In this document: one piece after another, positions 52,785 through 61,521 of the stretch
Layout of the letters: each line of letters begins with the position of its first letter
How positions within the stretch are numbered: the stretch's first letter is position 1
NCBI RefSeq assembly: GCF_014192715.1
Contig: NZ_JACHYH010000007.1
Span: 62,001 to 126,000, forward strand
DNA length: 64,000 nucleotides
From: Luteibacter sp. Sphag1AF
GTDB taxonomy: Bacteria > Pseudomonadota > Gammaproteobacteria > Xanthomonadales > Rhodanobacteraceae
Direction of reading: 5' to 3'
Made by a program: the position numbers and the translations under genes
Notes under the pieces: model-generated
The model's input: the letters and a program-made list of their open reading frames with translations, nothing else
The model's database searches: none
Told to the model about the DNA's origin: nothing

Positions 52785-53791
52785 ACCCGGTAATAGTCGC
52801 GGTACCAGCGTACAAATTCGGCAACACCGGTTTCTACCGACACTTTCGGTCTATATCCAACGGCCGATATCAGGCCGGACACATCGGCCTGCGTGTCGGG
52901 CACATCGCCCGGTTGCAGCGGAAGCATCTCCAGCGTGGCCTTGCGGCCAAGGCACGATTCAAGCACGTCGATGTAGTGCATCAGCGGCACGGGTTCTTCG
53001 TTGCCGATGTTGTAGAGGCGATACGGTGCCACGCCGCTGGTGGCCGGATTGGGCATGCGGCCGTCCCACTGCGGATCGGGCACGGGCAGGTGGTCCAGCG
53101 TGCGCACCACCCCTTCGGCGATATCGTCCACATAGGTGAAGCTGCGCGTATGTTTGCCGTGGTTGAACACGGGAATCGGTTCCCCGGCAAGCATTTTTCG
53201 CGCAAAGAGAAACAGCGCCATGTCCGGACGACCCCACGGGCCGTACACCGTGAAGAAGCGCAGGCCGGTGCACGCAAGCCCGTACAGGTGCGCGTAGCTA
53301 TGGGCCATCTGCTCGTTGGCTTTCTTCGTGGCCGCGTAAAGTGTCAGCGGGTGCTCGGTGGACTGCGTTTCTGCAAAGGGCAGGGAACGGTTGGCGCCAT
53401 ACACCGAACTGGTGGAGGCGAACACCAGATGCCTGACTTGGTGCCGGCGGCATCCTTCGAGGATATGCAGGAAGCCGGTGACGTTGCTGGACACATAGAT
53501 ATGCGGGTTTTCTGCCGCGTAACGCACGCCGGCCTGCGCGGCCAGATGCACGACGCGCTCGGGCTGATGCGTGGCAAACAGCGATTCGATGGCATCGCGA
53601 TCAGCCAGATCAGCATGCACGTGCGTGTATGCGCGGTGTGCAGCCACGCGCTCAAGGCGCGCCTGCTTCAACGTCACGTCGTAGTAGTCGTTGAGGTTGT
53701 CCAGCCCGATGACCTCGTCACCACGGTCCAGCAGTCGCTGGGCGACGTGTGAACCGATGAATCCGGCGGTGCCGGTGACGAGGATTTTCAT
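52781..53791 (-). CDS. UDP-glucuronate 4-epimerase-like SDR
   Basis: A 336-residue extended SDR: GTAGFIGSHVAQRLLDRG (NAD-binding), LDNLNDYYDVTLKQARL (characteristic of LspL/CapI/WbnF UDP-glucuronate epimerases), SSVYGA, YAATKKANE (catalytic YxxxK), FFTVYGPWGRPDMALF. It interconverts UDP-glucuronate and UDP-galacturonate, giving a uronic acid for the polymer. 11 bases separate it from the dehydrogenase gene. Confidence 0.92.
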   Translation of the reverse strand: MKILVTGTAGFIGSHVAQRLLDRGDEVIGLDNLNDYYDVTLKQARLERVAAHRAYTHVHADLADRDAIESLFATHQPERVVHLAAQAGVRYAAENPHIYVSSNVTGFLHILEGCRRHQVRHLVFASTSSVYGANRSLPFAETQSTEHPLTLYAATKKANEQMAHSYAHLYGLACTGLRFFTVYGPWGRPDMALFLFARKMLAGEPIPVFNHGKHTRSFTYVDDIAEGVVRTLDHLPVPDPQWDGRMPNPATSGVAPYRLYNIGNEEPVPLMHYIDVLESCLGRKATLEMLPLQPGDVPDTQADVSGLISAVGYRPKVSVETGVAEFVRWYRDYYRV

Positions 53792-53802
53792 GGCACGGCG
53801 CG

Positions 53803-55080
53803 TCAGAGCCTGCCGTCCACCGCGTGACGCGGCAGCACGTATTTGACGTCGTATACCACGCAGGCCGGTTTGCCGAAGGCACGGATGCCATCAACACCCA
53901 TCGCCACGAATTCGCGGTGACCCACGGCCACGATCACCGCGTCGTAGTCGCCTTGCGCAGGCGTGGACACGGGCGTGATGCCGTATTCATGCTTTGCATC
54001 GGCACCGTTGACCCAGGGGTCGTGGATGTCGACTGTGGCGTTGTAGCTTCGCAGCGCGTGCAGGATGTCCACGACGCGGGTGTTGCGCAGGTCCGGGCAG
54101 TTTTCCTTGAACGCCAGGCCCAGCACCAGAACGCGTGCCTGCACGGGGTTGATGCCCTTGCGAACCATCAGGCGGATCACTTCGCTGGCGATATACGGAC
54201 CCATGCCGTCATTGGTGCGCCGGCCTGCGAGGATCACATCAGGGTGATGGCCCACTTCGGCGGCTTTATGGGTGAGGTAGTAGGGGTCCACGCCGATGCA
54301 GTGGCCGCCCACCAGGCCGGGACGGAAGGGCAGGAAGTTCCACTTGGTGCCGGCGGCCTGAAGGACTTCCAGGGTGTCGATGCCCAGTTTGTTGAAGAGG
54401 ATGGCCAAGTCATTGACCAGTGCGATGTTGAGATCGCGCTGGGTGTTCTCGATGACCTTGGCTGCCTCGGCCACTTTCAGGCTGCTGGCTTTGTGCGTGC
54501 CTGCGGTGATGACGGAGCTGTACAGGCCATCCACGAAATCGGCGGTTTCCGGCGTGGAGCCGGAGGTCACCTTCAGGATGCTGGTGACCCGGTGCGATTT
54601 GTCGCCGGGATTGATGCGTTCGGGGCTGTAGCCTGCGAAGAAGTCTTTGTTGAAGGTCAGGCCCGAGGCCTTCTCAAGGATGGGGACGCATACTTCTTCG
54701 GTACAACCGGGATACACGGTGGATTCGTAGATGACGACATCGCCCGCTTTCAGCACGCTGCCAATGAGTTCGCTTGCCCTGACCAGGGGGGTCAGGTCGG
54801 GACGTTTGGCGCTGTCGATGGGTGTGGGCACGGTCACGATGAAGACGTTGCGCCCGGCCAGATCATCCAGCGAGTCGGAGAAGCGAAGCTGGCTGGCAGC
54901 GTTCAGTTCGTCCGCATCCACTTCCAGGGTGCTGTCGCGCCCGAGACGCAGCTCGGCAATGCGGGCAGCGTTGATGTCGAAGCCGATGGTGTCGTACTGC
55001 TTGCCGAATTCCACGGCCAGCGGCAGACCTACATAGCCGAGGCCGATGATCGCAAGCCGCGTGCTTTCCCGATCGTGCAT
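53803..55080 (-). CDS. Nucleotide-sugar 6-dehydrogenase (TviB/WbpO type)
   Basis: A 425-residue dehydrogenase: GLGYVGLPLAVEFGKQYDTIGFDIN (N-terminal NAD fold), VPTPID, YESTVYPGCTEE, GYSPERINPGD, KVIENTQRDLNIALVND and the catalytic-Cys region GLVGGHCIGVDPYYLTHKA (Cys near 270). This branch oxidises UDP-GlcNAc or UDP-ManNAc to the uronate (TviB, WbpO) rather than UDP-glucose. It would supply acidic amino-sugars to the EPS. Together with the epimerase the pair resembles TviB/TviC of Vi antigen. ATG start with AGGA eight bases upstream. Confidence 0.92.
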   Translation of the reverse strand: MHDRESTRLAIIGLGYVGLPLAVEFGKQYDTIGFDINAARIAELRLGRDSTLEVDADELNAASQLRFSDSLDDLAGRNVFIVTVPTPIDSAKRPDLTPLVRASELIGSVLKAGDVVIYESTVYPGCTEEVCVPILEKASGLTFNKDFFAGYSPERINPGDKSHRVTSILKVTSGSTPETADFVDGLYSSVITAGTHKASSLKVAEAAKVIENTQRDLNIALVNDLAILFNKLGIDTLEVLQAAGTKWNFLPFRPGLVGGHCIGVDPYYLTHKAAEVGHHPDVILAGRRTNDGMGPYIASEVIRLMVRKGINPVQARVLVLGLAFKENCPDLRNTRVVDILHALRSYNATVDIHDPWVNGADAKHEYGITPVSTPAQGDYDAVIVAVGHREFVAMGVDGIRAFGKPACVVYDVKYVLPRHAVDGRL

Positions 55081-55140
55081 GTGGATCGTCCTGTGGTCGA
55101 TTCCCCGGTGAAACCAGCCTATCAGGGCGCGACCGGTCTG

Positions 55141-55156
55141 CCTTCTGGCCAGAAGG
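55141..55156. promoter_or_regulatory. Perfect 16-base palindrome upstream of the UDP-sugar operon
   Basis: CCTTCTGGCCAGAAGG is an exact palindrome 61-76 bases before the dehydrogenase start. With no loop it looks like a dimeric-protein operator rather than a terminator for the diguanylate cyclase gene that ends 40 bases upstream. The regulator is unknown. Confidence 0.5.
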
Positions 55157-55195
55157 GGGATGCCGTATGCCTGATGGACAGATTGGGGCAGGTGG

Positions 55196-56977
55196 TCAGG
55201 GTGGTGAAAACGAAGTCTGTCCGGGGCGACCGGCGCGCGCTTCATACAGGCGTCGGTCGGCCTGCTCGATGGCCGTTTCAAGGGCGATGCCCGGCGCCTT
55301 CAGCGACAGGCCGAGGGTGAAGGCGATAGGCGCATCGGCGGCGTCGGCAGCCAGGCGTGTGGAGACCGATTGCAGCAACACGTTGCTGGCGGCACGCAGA
55401 ACGATCAGGAATTCATCGCCACCCAGGCGGACCACGGCGTCATGGGTGCGGGTGTGCGCACTCAGATAACGGGCCATTTCCACCAGCACGTCGTCGCCAC
55501 GCTGGTGACCGTAGGTGTCGTTGATGGCTTTGAAACGGTCGAGGTCGATGGTGATGAGGCCGAGGGTTTCGTCGGTGGTCTCGCCAGCCAGTTGCGAAAG
55601 GAAACGACGGTTGTAGCAATGCGTGAGGGGATCTCTCAGCGACCATTCGCGCAGTTGCCGCTCGTTCTTCTGCTGCTCGGTGACGTCCTGGGCATGGCCC
55701 AGCACATAGGTCTCGTCGCCGTCCTGATCCAGTACGTTGTGGTATGCCCAGATGCGCGAGGCGCCGTCACGGCCCACCAGTTCCAGATGCCCGGAGTCGG
55801 TGCCATGTTGCACCACGCGACGCAGATAGGCCTCGAAATGGCGGTGCGCAGCCGGGCGCAGGAAGTCGGTCATCGGACGTCCCATCACATCGGCCACGGT
55901 GTAGCCCAGGGAGCTTGCCGCCGCCGGATTGACCGAAAGCAATACACCGTCCAGATCGTGCGTGCAGATCAGCCCCAGGCTGTAATGAAACAGCTTGCGG
56001 AAACGACGCTCGCTGGACTCCACCGCGGCGATGGCACGACGCCTGTCCGTGGTGTCCTGCACGGCACCGACCAGCCGCTGCGCCGGACCACCCGCTGGTT
56101 CCACATGGCCAACGATACGTACCCACAGTGGCCGTCCCGCCGCAGTGACCAGCGGCAATTCGAGGTCCCAGCCGGTGCTCTCGGCCACGGCGCGTGAGAA
56201 CGCCTCGCCCAGGGTTTCGCGACCGGGCTGCGGATAAAACGCAAGCATCTCGTCCAGCGTGGGCTGGTAGCCGGGCTGAAGGTCGTGAATGCGGCAGGTT
56301 TGTGCGGACCACAGGATGCTGCCGGTGGCCAGCTCGATTTCCCAGCCACCCACACCGGCCATGGCACCCGTGCGATGGAGAAACCCTTCGCTGGCGCGCA
56401 GGCGCACTTCCCATTCCTGTGCGGTGTGGCGCAACTGCCGCTCCAGCACCACTTCGCGGCTCAGTGTGTCGTCGCGTTCCAGCGCGGCGGCGCGTTGCTC
56501 CAGCGCCAGGGCGGCAGCATGGGCCAGTTCCTTCAGGATGAGTCGCTGCGTATCGGTGAGGTGGCGCGGCACCTGGTCAATGACGCACAGCGTGCCCATC
56601 GTCATCCCATTGCTCAGCGTGATGGGGGCGCCTGCATAGAAGCGGATGTCCGGTGCGCCGGTGACCAGCGGGTTGTTGGCAAAGCGCGGATCGGCCGTGG
56701 CATCGGGCACTTCAAAGACGGCGTCGCCCAGGATGGCATAGGTACAGAATGCTGCTTCGAGCGGCGTTTCCACGGCGCCCTTCAGGCCATGGTTGGCTTT
56801 GAACCACTGGCGATCAGCGTCGATCAGGCTGACCAGCGCGATGGGTGTGCCCACAACCAGGGAAGCGGCCCGCACCAGCGCGTCAAAAATGGGCTCTGGC
56901 GCTGTATCCAGTACCTTCAGCTCCCGTAGCCGGGACAGGCGTGCGGATTCATGGGGGGATACCGGTGCCGTGACCAT
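55196..56977 (-). CDS. GAF-PAS-PAS-GGDEF diguanylate cyclase
   Basis: A 593-residue cytoplasmic enzyme: GAF domain (about 20-170), two PAS domains (about 200-310 and 320-430, the second ending VLGHAQDVTEQQ), and a GGDEF domain (about 435-590) with an intact RLGGDEFLIV site near 520. The upstream RTHD, five residues before GGDEF, is a canonical RxxD inhibitory site. It makes cyclic di-GMP from GTP, feedback-limited. Its proximity to EPS sugar genes suggests control of polymer production. ATG start with AGGAG. Divergent from the helicase gene. Confidence 0.93.
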   Translation of the reverse strand: MVTAPVSPHESARLSRLRELKVLDTAPEPIFDALVRAASLVVGTPIALVSLIDADRQWFKANHGLKGAVETPLEAAFCTYAILGDAVFEVPDATADPRFANNPLVTGAPDIRFYAGAPITLSNGMTMGTLCVIDQVPRHLTDTQRLILKELAHAAALALEQRAAALERDDTLSREVVLERQLRHTAQEWEVRLRASEGFLHRTGAMAGVGGWEIELATGSILWSAQTCRIHDLQPGYQPTLDEMLAFYPQPGRETLGEAFSRAVAESTGWDLELPLVTAAGRPLWVRIVGHVEPAGGPAQRLVGAVQDTTDRRRAIAAVESSERRFRKLFHYSLGLICTHDLDGVLLSVNPAAASSLGYTVADVMGRPMTDFLRPAAHRHFEAYLRRVVQHGTDSGHLELVGRDGASRIWAYHNVLDQDGDETYVLGHAQDVTEQQKNERQLREWSLRDPLTHCYNRRFLSQLAGETTDETLGLITIDLDRFKAINDTYGHQRGDDVLVEMARYLSAHTRTHDAVVRLGGDEFLIVLRAASNVLLQSVSTRLAADAADAPIAFTLGLSLKAPGIALETAIEQADRRLYEARAGRPGQTSFSPP

Positions 56978-57063
56978 GGGGGCTCCTGCGGGAATGGCGC
57001 AGACTATCTCCTTCACACCACAAGTGGGATGAACGGGCTCACGGCTTGGTGAAATTCTCCGGG

Positions 57064-59556
57064 ATGGCGCATCCGGTCGCACGATATGAGACGAGGCCCT
57101 TCTACAAGAAGATCCCCGCCGCACCCGATGATTTGCCCATGGCCGCTTACCTTTCCGCCCTGAAGTCCGATGAGGGCGACTCGCTGCTTGCCACACGGGT
57201 GGATGGTCACACGCTGGCCAGCCGGTTGACCGACAAATACGGAGACCGGGTGTGCTCGGCGTTTACCGTTTTCGGCAAGGAAGGCCGGTTCGAGCCCATC
57301 CCGACCGATGTGCCGCAGGGGCTGGCCAGGGCGCTGGAAGCGCGCGGCATCGGTCAGCTGTACAGCCACCAGCGCCTTGCCTGGGACGCGGCGCGCGCCG
57401 GGCGCAACGTGCTGGTGTCCACGCCCACTGCGTCGGGCAAGACGCTGTGCTACACGCTGCCGGTCGTGGCCTCGGTGCTGGAGAAAGGCGGCAAGGCGCT
57501 GTACCTCTTTCCCACCAAGGCGCTGGCACAGGACCAGGTGGCCGAGTTGCTGGACATCAACCGGGCGGGTGATCTGGGTGTCAGGGCATTCACGTTCGAC
57601 GGCGACACGCCCGGCGACGCCCGACAGGCCATTCGCCTGCATGGCGATGTGGTGGTCAGCAATCCGGACATGCTGCATCAGGCCATTCTTCCGCATCACA
57701 CCAAGTGGGCGCAGTTTTTCGAAAACCTGCGCTACATCGTGATTGATGAAATCCACACCTATCGCGGCGTGTTCGGCTCACATCTGGCCAATGTGCTGCG
57801 CCGGCTGAAGCGCATCTGCGCGTTCTACGGCGTGCGTCCGCAGTTCATCCTGTGCTCGGCCACTATCGGTAATGCCACCGAGCATGCACAGGCGCTGATC
57901 GAAGACGAAGTCGTCACCATCACCGACAGCGGCGCACCCAGCGGCGACAAGCATGTGTTGCTGTGGAATCCGCCGGTCATCAATCCGGATCTGGGATTGC
58001 GCGCCTCGGCACGCTCGCAGACCAACCTCATTGCCCGCGTGGCGATCAAGGCGAAGCTGAAAACGCTGGTCTTCGCGCAGTCACGACTGATGGTGGAGGT
58101 ACTGACCAAATACCTCAAGGACGTGTTCGATCACGATACGCGGCTTCCTGCGCGCATCCGTGCCTATCGCGGCGGTTACCTGCCCACGGAGCGCCGTGAG
58201 GTGGAGCGGGAAATGCGTGCCGGCAACGTGGATGGCATCGTGTCCACTTCCGCGCTGGAGCTGGGCGTGGATATCGGCAGCCTGGACGCCGTGGTGCTCA
58301 ATGGCTATCCCGGCTCCATTGCTGCCACCTGGCAGAGGTTTGGTCGCGCCGGGCGGCGCCAGCAGCCGTCGCTGGGCGTGCTGGTGGCCACCAGTGCACC
58401 ACTGGATCAATACCTGATGCGGCATCCGGCCTTCCTCACCGAGGCGAGCCCGGAGCATGCCCGCATCCAGCCGGACCAGCCGCTGATTCTGCTGGATCAC
58501 GTGCGTTGCGCGGCATTTGAGTTGCCGTTCGTTTCCGGCGACGCCTTTGGCCCCATCGACGCCGAGCCGTATCTGCAAGTGCTGGCCGAAAGCGAAGTGC
58601 TGCATCAGGAGGGCAATCGCTGGGAATGGATCGCAGACAGTTATCCGGCCAACGCAGTGAGCCTGCGCTCGGTGGCTGATGGCAACTTCGTGGTCGTGGA
58701 CCGCACCGAGGGCCGGCAGACGATCATCGCCGAGGTGGATTATTCGGCGGCGGCGCTCACGCTGTACGAGGGTGCGATTCACATGATCCAGTCGGTGCCT
58801 TATCAGGTGGAAAAACTCGACTGGGAAGGGCGCAAGGCGTATTGCACACGCACCCGGGTGGACTATTACACCGACGCCATTGACTTCACCAGACTCAAGG
58901 AGCTGGAATGCTTCGATGGTGCCAACGCCGGGCAGGGCAGCGCGCGACATGGCGAAGTGCACGTGGTGCGGCGCGTGTCCGGCTACAAGAAAATTCGTTA
59001 CTACACGCATGAAAATATCGGTTACGGGCCGGTCAATCTGCCGGATCAGGAGCTGCACACCACGGCGGTCTGGTGGCAGCTTCCGCAGACCACGCTGGAT
59101 GAAGCCTTCGGATCGCGGCAGGCCGCGCTGGATGGCTTCCTCGGTGCCGCGTATGCGCTGCACACGGCGGCCGTGGTGGCGGTAATGGCTGAAGCGCGCG
59201 ATCTGCAAAAGGCCGTGGGCAGCGGCGAGGGTGAGTGGTCTGCGCATGTGGACAGCAGTGGACGCGGTCAGGTCCGCGCGCCGGATGGCGGTCTGGGTGT
59301 TGTTGATGCGCTTGAGCGTTTCCTGCCAACCGTCTATCTGTACGACAACTTCCCCGGGGGTGTTGGGCTCAGCGAGCCGCTGTTCCAGCGTGCCGATGAA
59401 CTCACGCGTCTGGCACTTGCCACGGTGGAGGGGTGTGAGTGCAAGGCGGGCTGCCCCGCATGCGTGGGCCCGGTGCTTGCCGCCGATGAACACCGCGACG
59501 AGACGCCGCGCATGCTCGCATCGCGCGTGCTGCGCCTTTTGGGAGCGATGGCGTGA
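57064..59556 (+). CDS. MrfA-like DEAH/DUF1998 DNA helicase
   Basis: An 830-residue SF2 helicase: LYSHQRLAWDAARAGRNVLV, Walker A TPTASGKT (about 120), IDEIHTY (DEAH-like box, about 228), SATIGN, YRGGYLPTERREVE, and motif VI GRAGRRQQ. The C-terminus ends with a four-Cys zinc-type cluster CECKAGCPAC typical of DUF1998 (YprA/MrfA). In Bacillus, MrfA with the nuclease MrfB repairs mitomycin lesions. Here the MrfB-like gene overlaps by GTGA. The TTG at 57046 opens the frame; ATG at 57064 or 57139 may be the true start. Confidence 0.9.
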   Translation: MAHPVARYETRPFYKKIPAAPDDLPMAAYLSALKSDEGDSLLATRVDGHTLASRLTDKYGDRVCSAFTVFGKEGRFEPIPTDVPQGLARALEARGIGQLYSHQRLAWDAARAGRNVLVSTPTASGKTLCYTLPVVASVLEKGGKALYLFPTKALAQDQVAELLDINRAGDLGVRAFTFDGDTPGDARQAIRLHGDVVVSNPDMLHQAILPHHTKWAQFFENLRYIVIDEIHTYRGVFGSHLANVLRRLKRICAFYGVRPQFILCSATIGNATEHAQALIEDEVVTITDSGAPSGDKHVLLWNPPVINPDLGLRASARSQTNLIARVAIKAKLKTLVFAQSRLMVEVLTKYLKDVFDHDTRLPARIRAYRGGYLPTERREVEREMRAGNVDGIVSTSALELGVDIGSLDAVVLNGYPGSIAATWQRFGRAGRRQQPSLGVLVATSAPLDQYLMRHPAFLTEASPEHARIQPDQPLILLDHVRCAAFELPFVSGDAFGPIDAEPYLQVLAESEVLHQEGNRWEWIADSYPANAVSLRSVADGNFVVVDRTEGRQTIIAEVDYSAAALTLYEGAIHMIQSVPYQVEKLDWEGRKAYCTRTRVDYYTDAIDFTRLKELECFDGANAGQGSARHGEVHVVRRVSGYKKIRYYTHENIGYGPVNLPDQELHTTAVWWQLPQTTLDEAFGSRQAALDGFLGAAYALHTAAVVAVMAEARDLQKAVGSGEGEWSAHVDSSGRGQVRAPDGGLGVVDALERFLPTVYLYDNFPGGVGLSEPLFQRADELTRLALATVEGCECKAGCPACVGPVLAADEHRDETPRMLASRVLRLLGAMA

Positions 59557-60395
59557 GTGATCTTGCCCGGCGGCTTGCCAGCCTGCGTCGTCAGGCGGGG
59601 GGTGTGGCTCCGGTGCCTGCTATGGCGCCCAAGCCCGCGGTGTCACGTCCCGATCTGGACGCGTTGCGTCGCATGGCGGGTGTGCGTGCGCGTCTGGGGC
59701 TGTCGTTGCCCGCGCGTTCGGGGGAATCGCGCGATGTGCCTGGCGACGAACTGGCGCCAGGCCTGCGTTACCTCGAACAGCGTTATGCGTGGCCGGATGC
59801 ACCGGCCGTACTGGATCTCTCGTTCGCGAAACTGGATAACGCGCAGCGTCACCGTTTCCTGCATTTCGACACGGAAACCACCGGCCTTGCAGGCGGCACG
59901 GGCACGCGAGCCTTCATGATCGGTGCAGCGGACTGGCTGGACGGCGTGCTGCGCGTGCGCCAGCTCTACATCACGGCGATGAGTGGCGAGTGCGCCATGC
60001 TTCGAGAGTTTTCCACGTGGATTGCACCGGACACCGTGCTGGTGAGCTACAACGGAAAATCCTACGATGCGCCCCTGCTGGCCACACGCTACCGGTTGGC
60101 GCGGATACCCAACCCGCTGTCAGGACTGGCGCATGTTGACCTGCTTCACCCCATGCGTCGCCGGTACCGGCACATCTGGCCCAACTGCAAAATGGCCACG
60201 GCCGAGCGGCAGCTGCTGGGCGTGGTGCGCGAAGACGATTTGCCCGGCTCCGAAGCGCCGCGTGCGTGGCTGACATACCTGCGGGGCGGCTCATCCACCA
60301 ACCTCAAGCGCGTGGCCGCGCACAACCTGCAGGACGTGCGCAGCCTGGGCGGGCTTCTGGTGAAGGCGCATGCGTGGGCTGATGACGAAAAATAG
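59553..60395 (+). CDS. MrfB-like DnaQ-fold exonuclease
   Basis: A 280-residue RNase H-like nuclease. The catalytic acidic residues lie in FDTETTGLAGGTGT (about 104), VSYNGKSYDAPLL (about 165) and HNLQDVRSLGGLL (about 262), matching the YprB/MrfB pattern of DEDDh-like exonucleases. The N-terminal 90 residues are Arg/Pro-rich and may bind DNA. It overlaps the MrfA-like helicase gene, so the two probably function together in excision of inter- or intrastrand damage. GTG start. Confidence 0.88.
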   Translation: MSDLARRLASLRRQAGGVAPVPAMAPKPAVSRPDLDALRRMAGVRARLGLSLPARSGESRDVPGDELAPGLRYLEQRYAWPDAPAVLDLSFAKLDNAQRHRFLHFDTETTGLAGGTGTRAFMIGAADWLDGVLRVRQLYITAMSGECAMLREFSTWIAPDTVLVSYNGKSYDAPLLATRYRLARIPNPLSGLAHVDLLHPMRRRYRHIWPNCKMATAERQLLGVVREDDLPGSEAPRAWLTYLRGGSSTNLKRVAAHNLQDVRSLGGLLVKAHAWADDEK

Positions 60396-60451
60396 ACGCA
60401 TCGCCGCGCAACCTCGGAAGTCACCGCGCGCAAGTCACGAGGCGACAAGCG

Positions 60452-60616
60452 ATGGACGAGAAAACCAAGCCCTGCGATCACGATGCATGTAACTGTCGCG
60501 TACCGGCCGAGCAGGAATTCTGTAGCGAAGCCTGCCGGATGGCGGTGGAAAGCCAGACGATGAGCGGACAGTGCGAGTGCGGTCATGCCGCCTGTCAGCA
60601 GCGCGTTCGCTCCTGA
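60452..60616 (+). CDS. Small metallothionein-like protein
   Basis: A 54-residue protein with eight Cys (8, 13, 15, 24, 28, 41, 43, 48) and two His, in the order C-D-H-x2-C-x-C ... FCSEAC ... CECGHAAC. This is the spacing of bacterial metallothioneins such as SmtA and Pseudomonas PmtA. It would bind Zn, Cd or Cu. GAGG lies upstream of the ATG. Positions between the helicase pair and a small Lys/Pro-rich gene suggest that the two small genes may be cotranscribed. High Cys content is very unlike the neighbours. Confidence 0.82.
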   Translation: MDEKTKPCDHDACNCRVPAEQEFCSEACRMAVESQTMSGQCECGHAACQQRVRS

Positions 60617-60632
60617 GCACACGAGGTACACG

Positions 60633-60782
60633 ATGAAAGACGAAGGCAAGCAACCCACGCCCGGCTATGCCGAAGACCAACTGAAGCCCTCCAAGGGGAA
60701 GCCGAAACTTCCCGGGGAAGGCGGTGCGCAGGAATCGCAGAACATGCCAAAGAAAAAGCCGGGGAAACAATCCTCGGCTTGA
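60633..60782 (+). CDS. Small Lys/Pro-rich hydrophilic protein
   Basis: A 49-residue protein, MKDEGKQPTPGYAEDQLKPS and then a Lys-rich tail ending KKKPGKQSSA. It has no TM helix or motif and looks disordered. GAGG is eight bases before the ATG. It starts 17 bases after the metallothionein-like gene, so probably one transcript. Function unknown. Confidence 0.6.
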   Translation: MKDEGKQPTPGYAEDQLKPSKGKPKLPGEGGAQESQNMPKKKPGKQSSA

Positions 60783-60814
60783 TCCTTGTGTCTTCGTGCT
60801 GGGGACACGTGGGT

Positions 60815-61399
60815 TTATGCGGCCTGGCGCAGCAGGGCATTGACGCCGGACAGCGCGCCCTGGACGGCGGATTCCTTGAGTTCGGCGCCCAGGTTCACAC
60901 CTTCAGCGCGCACGAACTCGATGTCCGTGATGCCGAGGAAGCCGAGCACGGCACGCAGGTACGGCTCCTGGAAGTCCACGCTGGCACCCTGCGAACCGGC
61001 GCTGTAGATGCCGCCACGCGAGGAAACGATGATCACGCGCTTGCCGCCCGCCAGGCCTTCCGCACCATTGGCGGTGTACCGGAACGTCTTGCCAGCGACG
61101 GCGACGCGGTCGATCCAGGCTTTCAGGTTGCTGGGGATGCCGAAGTTGTACATCGGGGCGCCCACGACGATCACGTCGGCGGCGAGGAATTCTTCAAGCA
61201 CCGCCGTGGATTCACGCGCGGCCGGATGTTCTGCGTCGGCGACCGGGGCCCAGTGGGTCAGCGGTGCGGCAGCGAGGTCGCGGTAGGTCACGTCGATCTG
61301 GGGGTGGGCCGCCTTGAACTCCGCAACGACCGCAGCCGTCAGGCCGCGCGACACGGAATGGGCGCCCAGTGCGCTGGAATCAATATGCAGAAGTTTCAT
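60815..61399 (-). CDS. azoR: FMN-dependent NADH-azoreductase
   Basis: A 194-residue flavodoxin-like quinone/azo reductase: MKLLHIDSSALGAHSVSRGL (phosphate-binding loop), APMYNFGIPSNLKAWIDRV (FMN and dimer loop) and SSRGGIYSAGSQGAS. It reduces azo dyes and quinones by two-electron transfers and protects from thiol or electrophile stress. ATG with GGAG seven bases upstream. It is divergent from a LysR gene, the usual regulator arrangement. Confidence 0.93.
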   Translation of the reverse strand: MKLLHIDSSALGAHSVSRGLTAAVVAEFKAAHPQIDVTYRDLAAAPLTHWAPVADAEHPAARESTAVLEEFLAADVIVVGAPMYNFGIPSNLKAWIDRVAVAGKTFRYTANGAEGLAGGKRVIIVSSRGGIYSAGSQGASVDFQEPYLRAVLGFLGITDIEFVRAEGVNLGAELKESAVQGALSGVNALLRQAA

Positions 61400-61465
61400 G
61401 AGGTTCTCCGGTGAGGCTCGGCCGCTGTGGCGGGATGGGAGAACGATACTCGTCGGACAATGCAA

Positions 61466-61498
61466 CGATTAGTCCGCTTGGAGTAGACTGATCGTTCC
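61466..61498. promoter_or_regulatory. Likely LysR operator between azoR and lysR-type gene
   Basis: AACGATTAGTC-11-GACTGATCGTT is an 11+11-base inverted repeat with one mismatch and an 11-base spacer, 24 bases before the LysR start. It has the T-N11-A style of LTTR boxes, in the 122-base shared promoter region. Confidence 0.65.
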
Positions 61499-61521
61499 AA
61501 ACGGGAAACGATGGGGCAGGG

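Noticed and set aside
53824-55320. A 498-codon open frame on the plus strand
   Set aside because: It is antisense to the clear nucleotide-sugar dehydrogenase; high-GC third-position bias produces long shadow frames. No motif or ribosome-binding site supports it.
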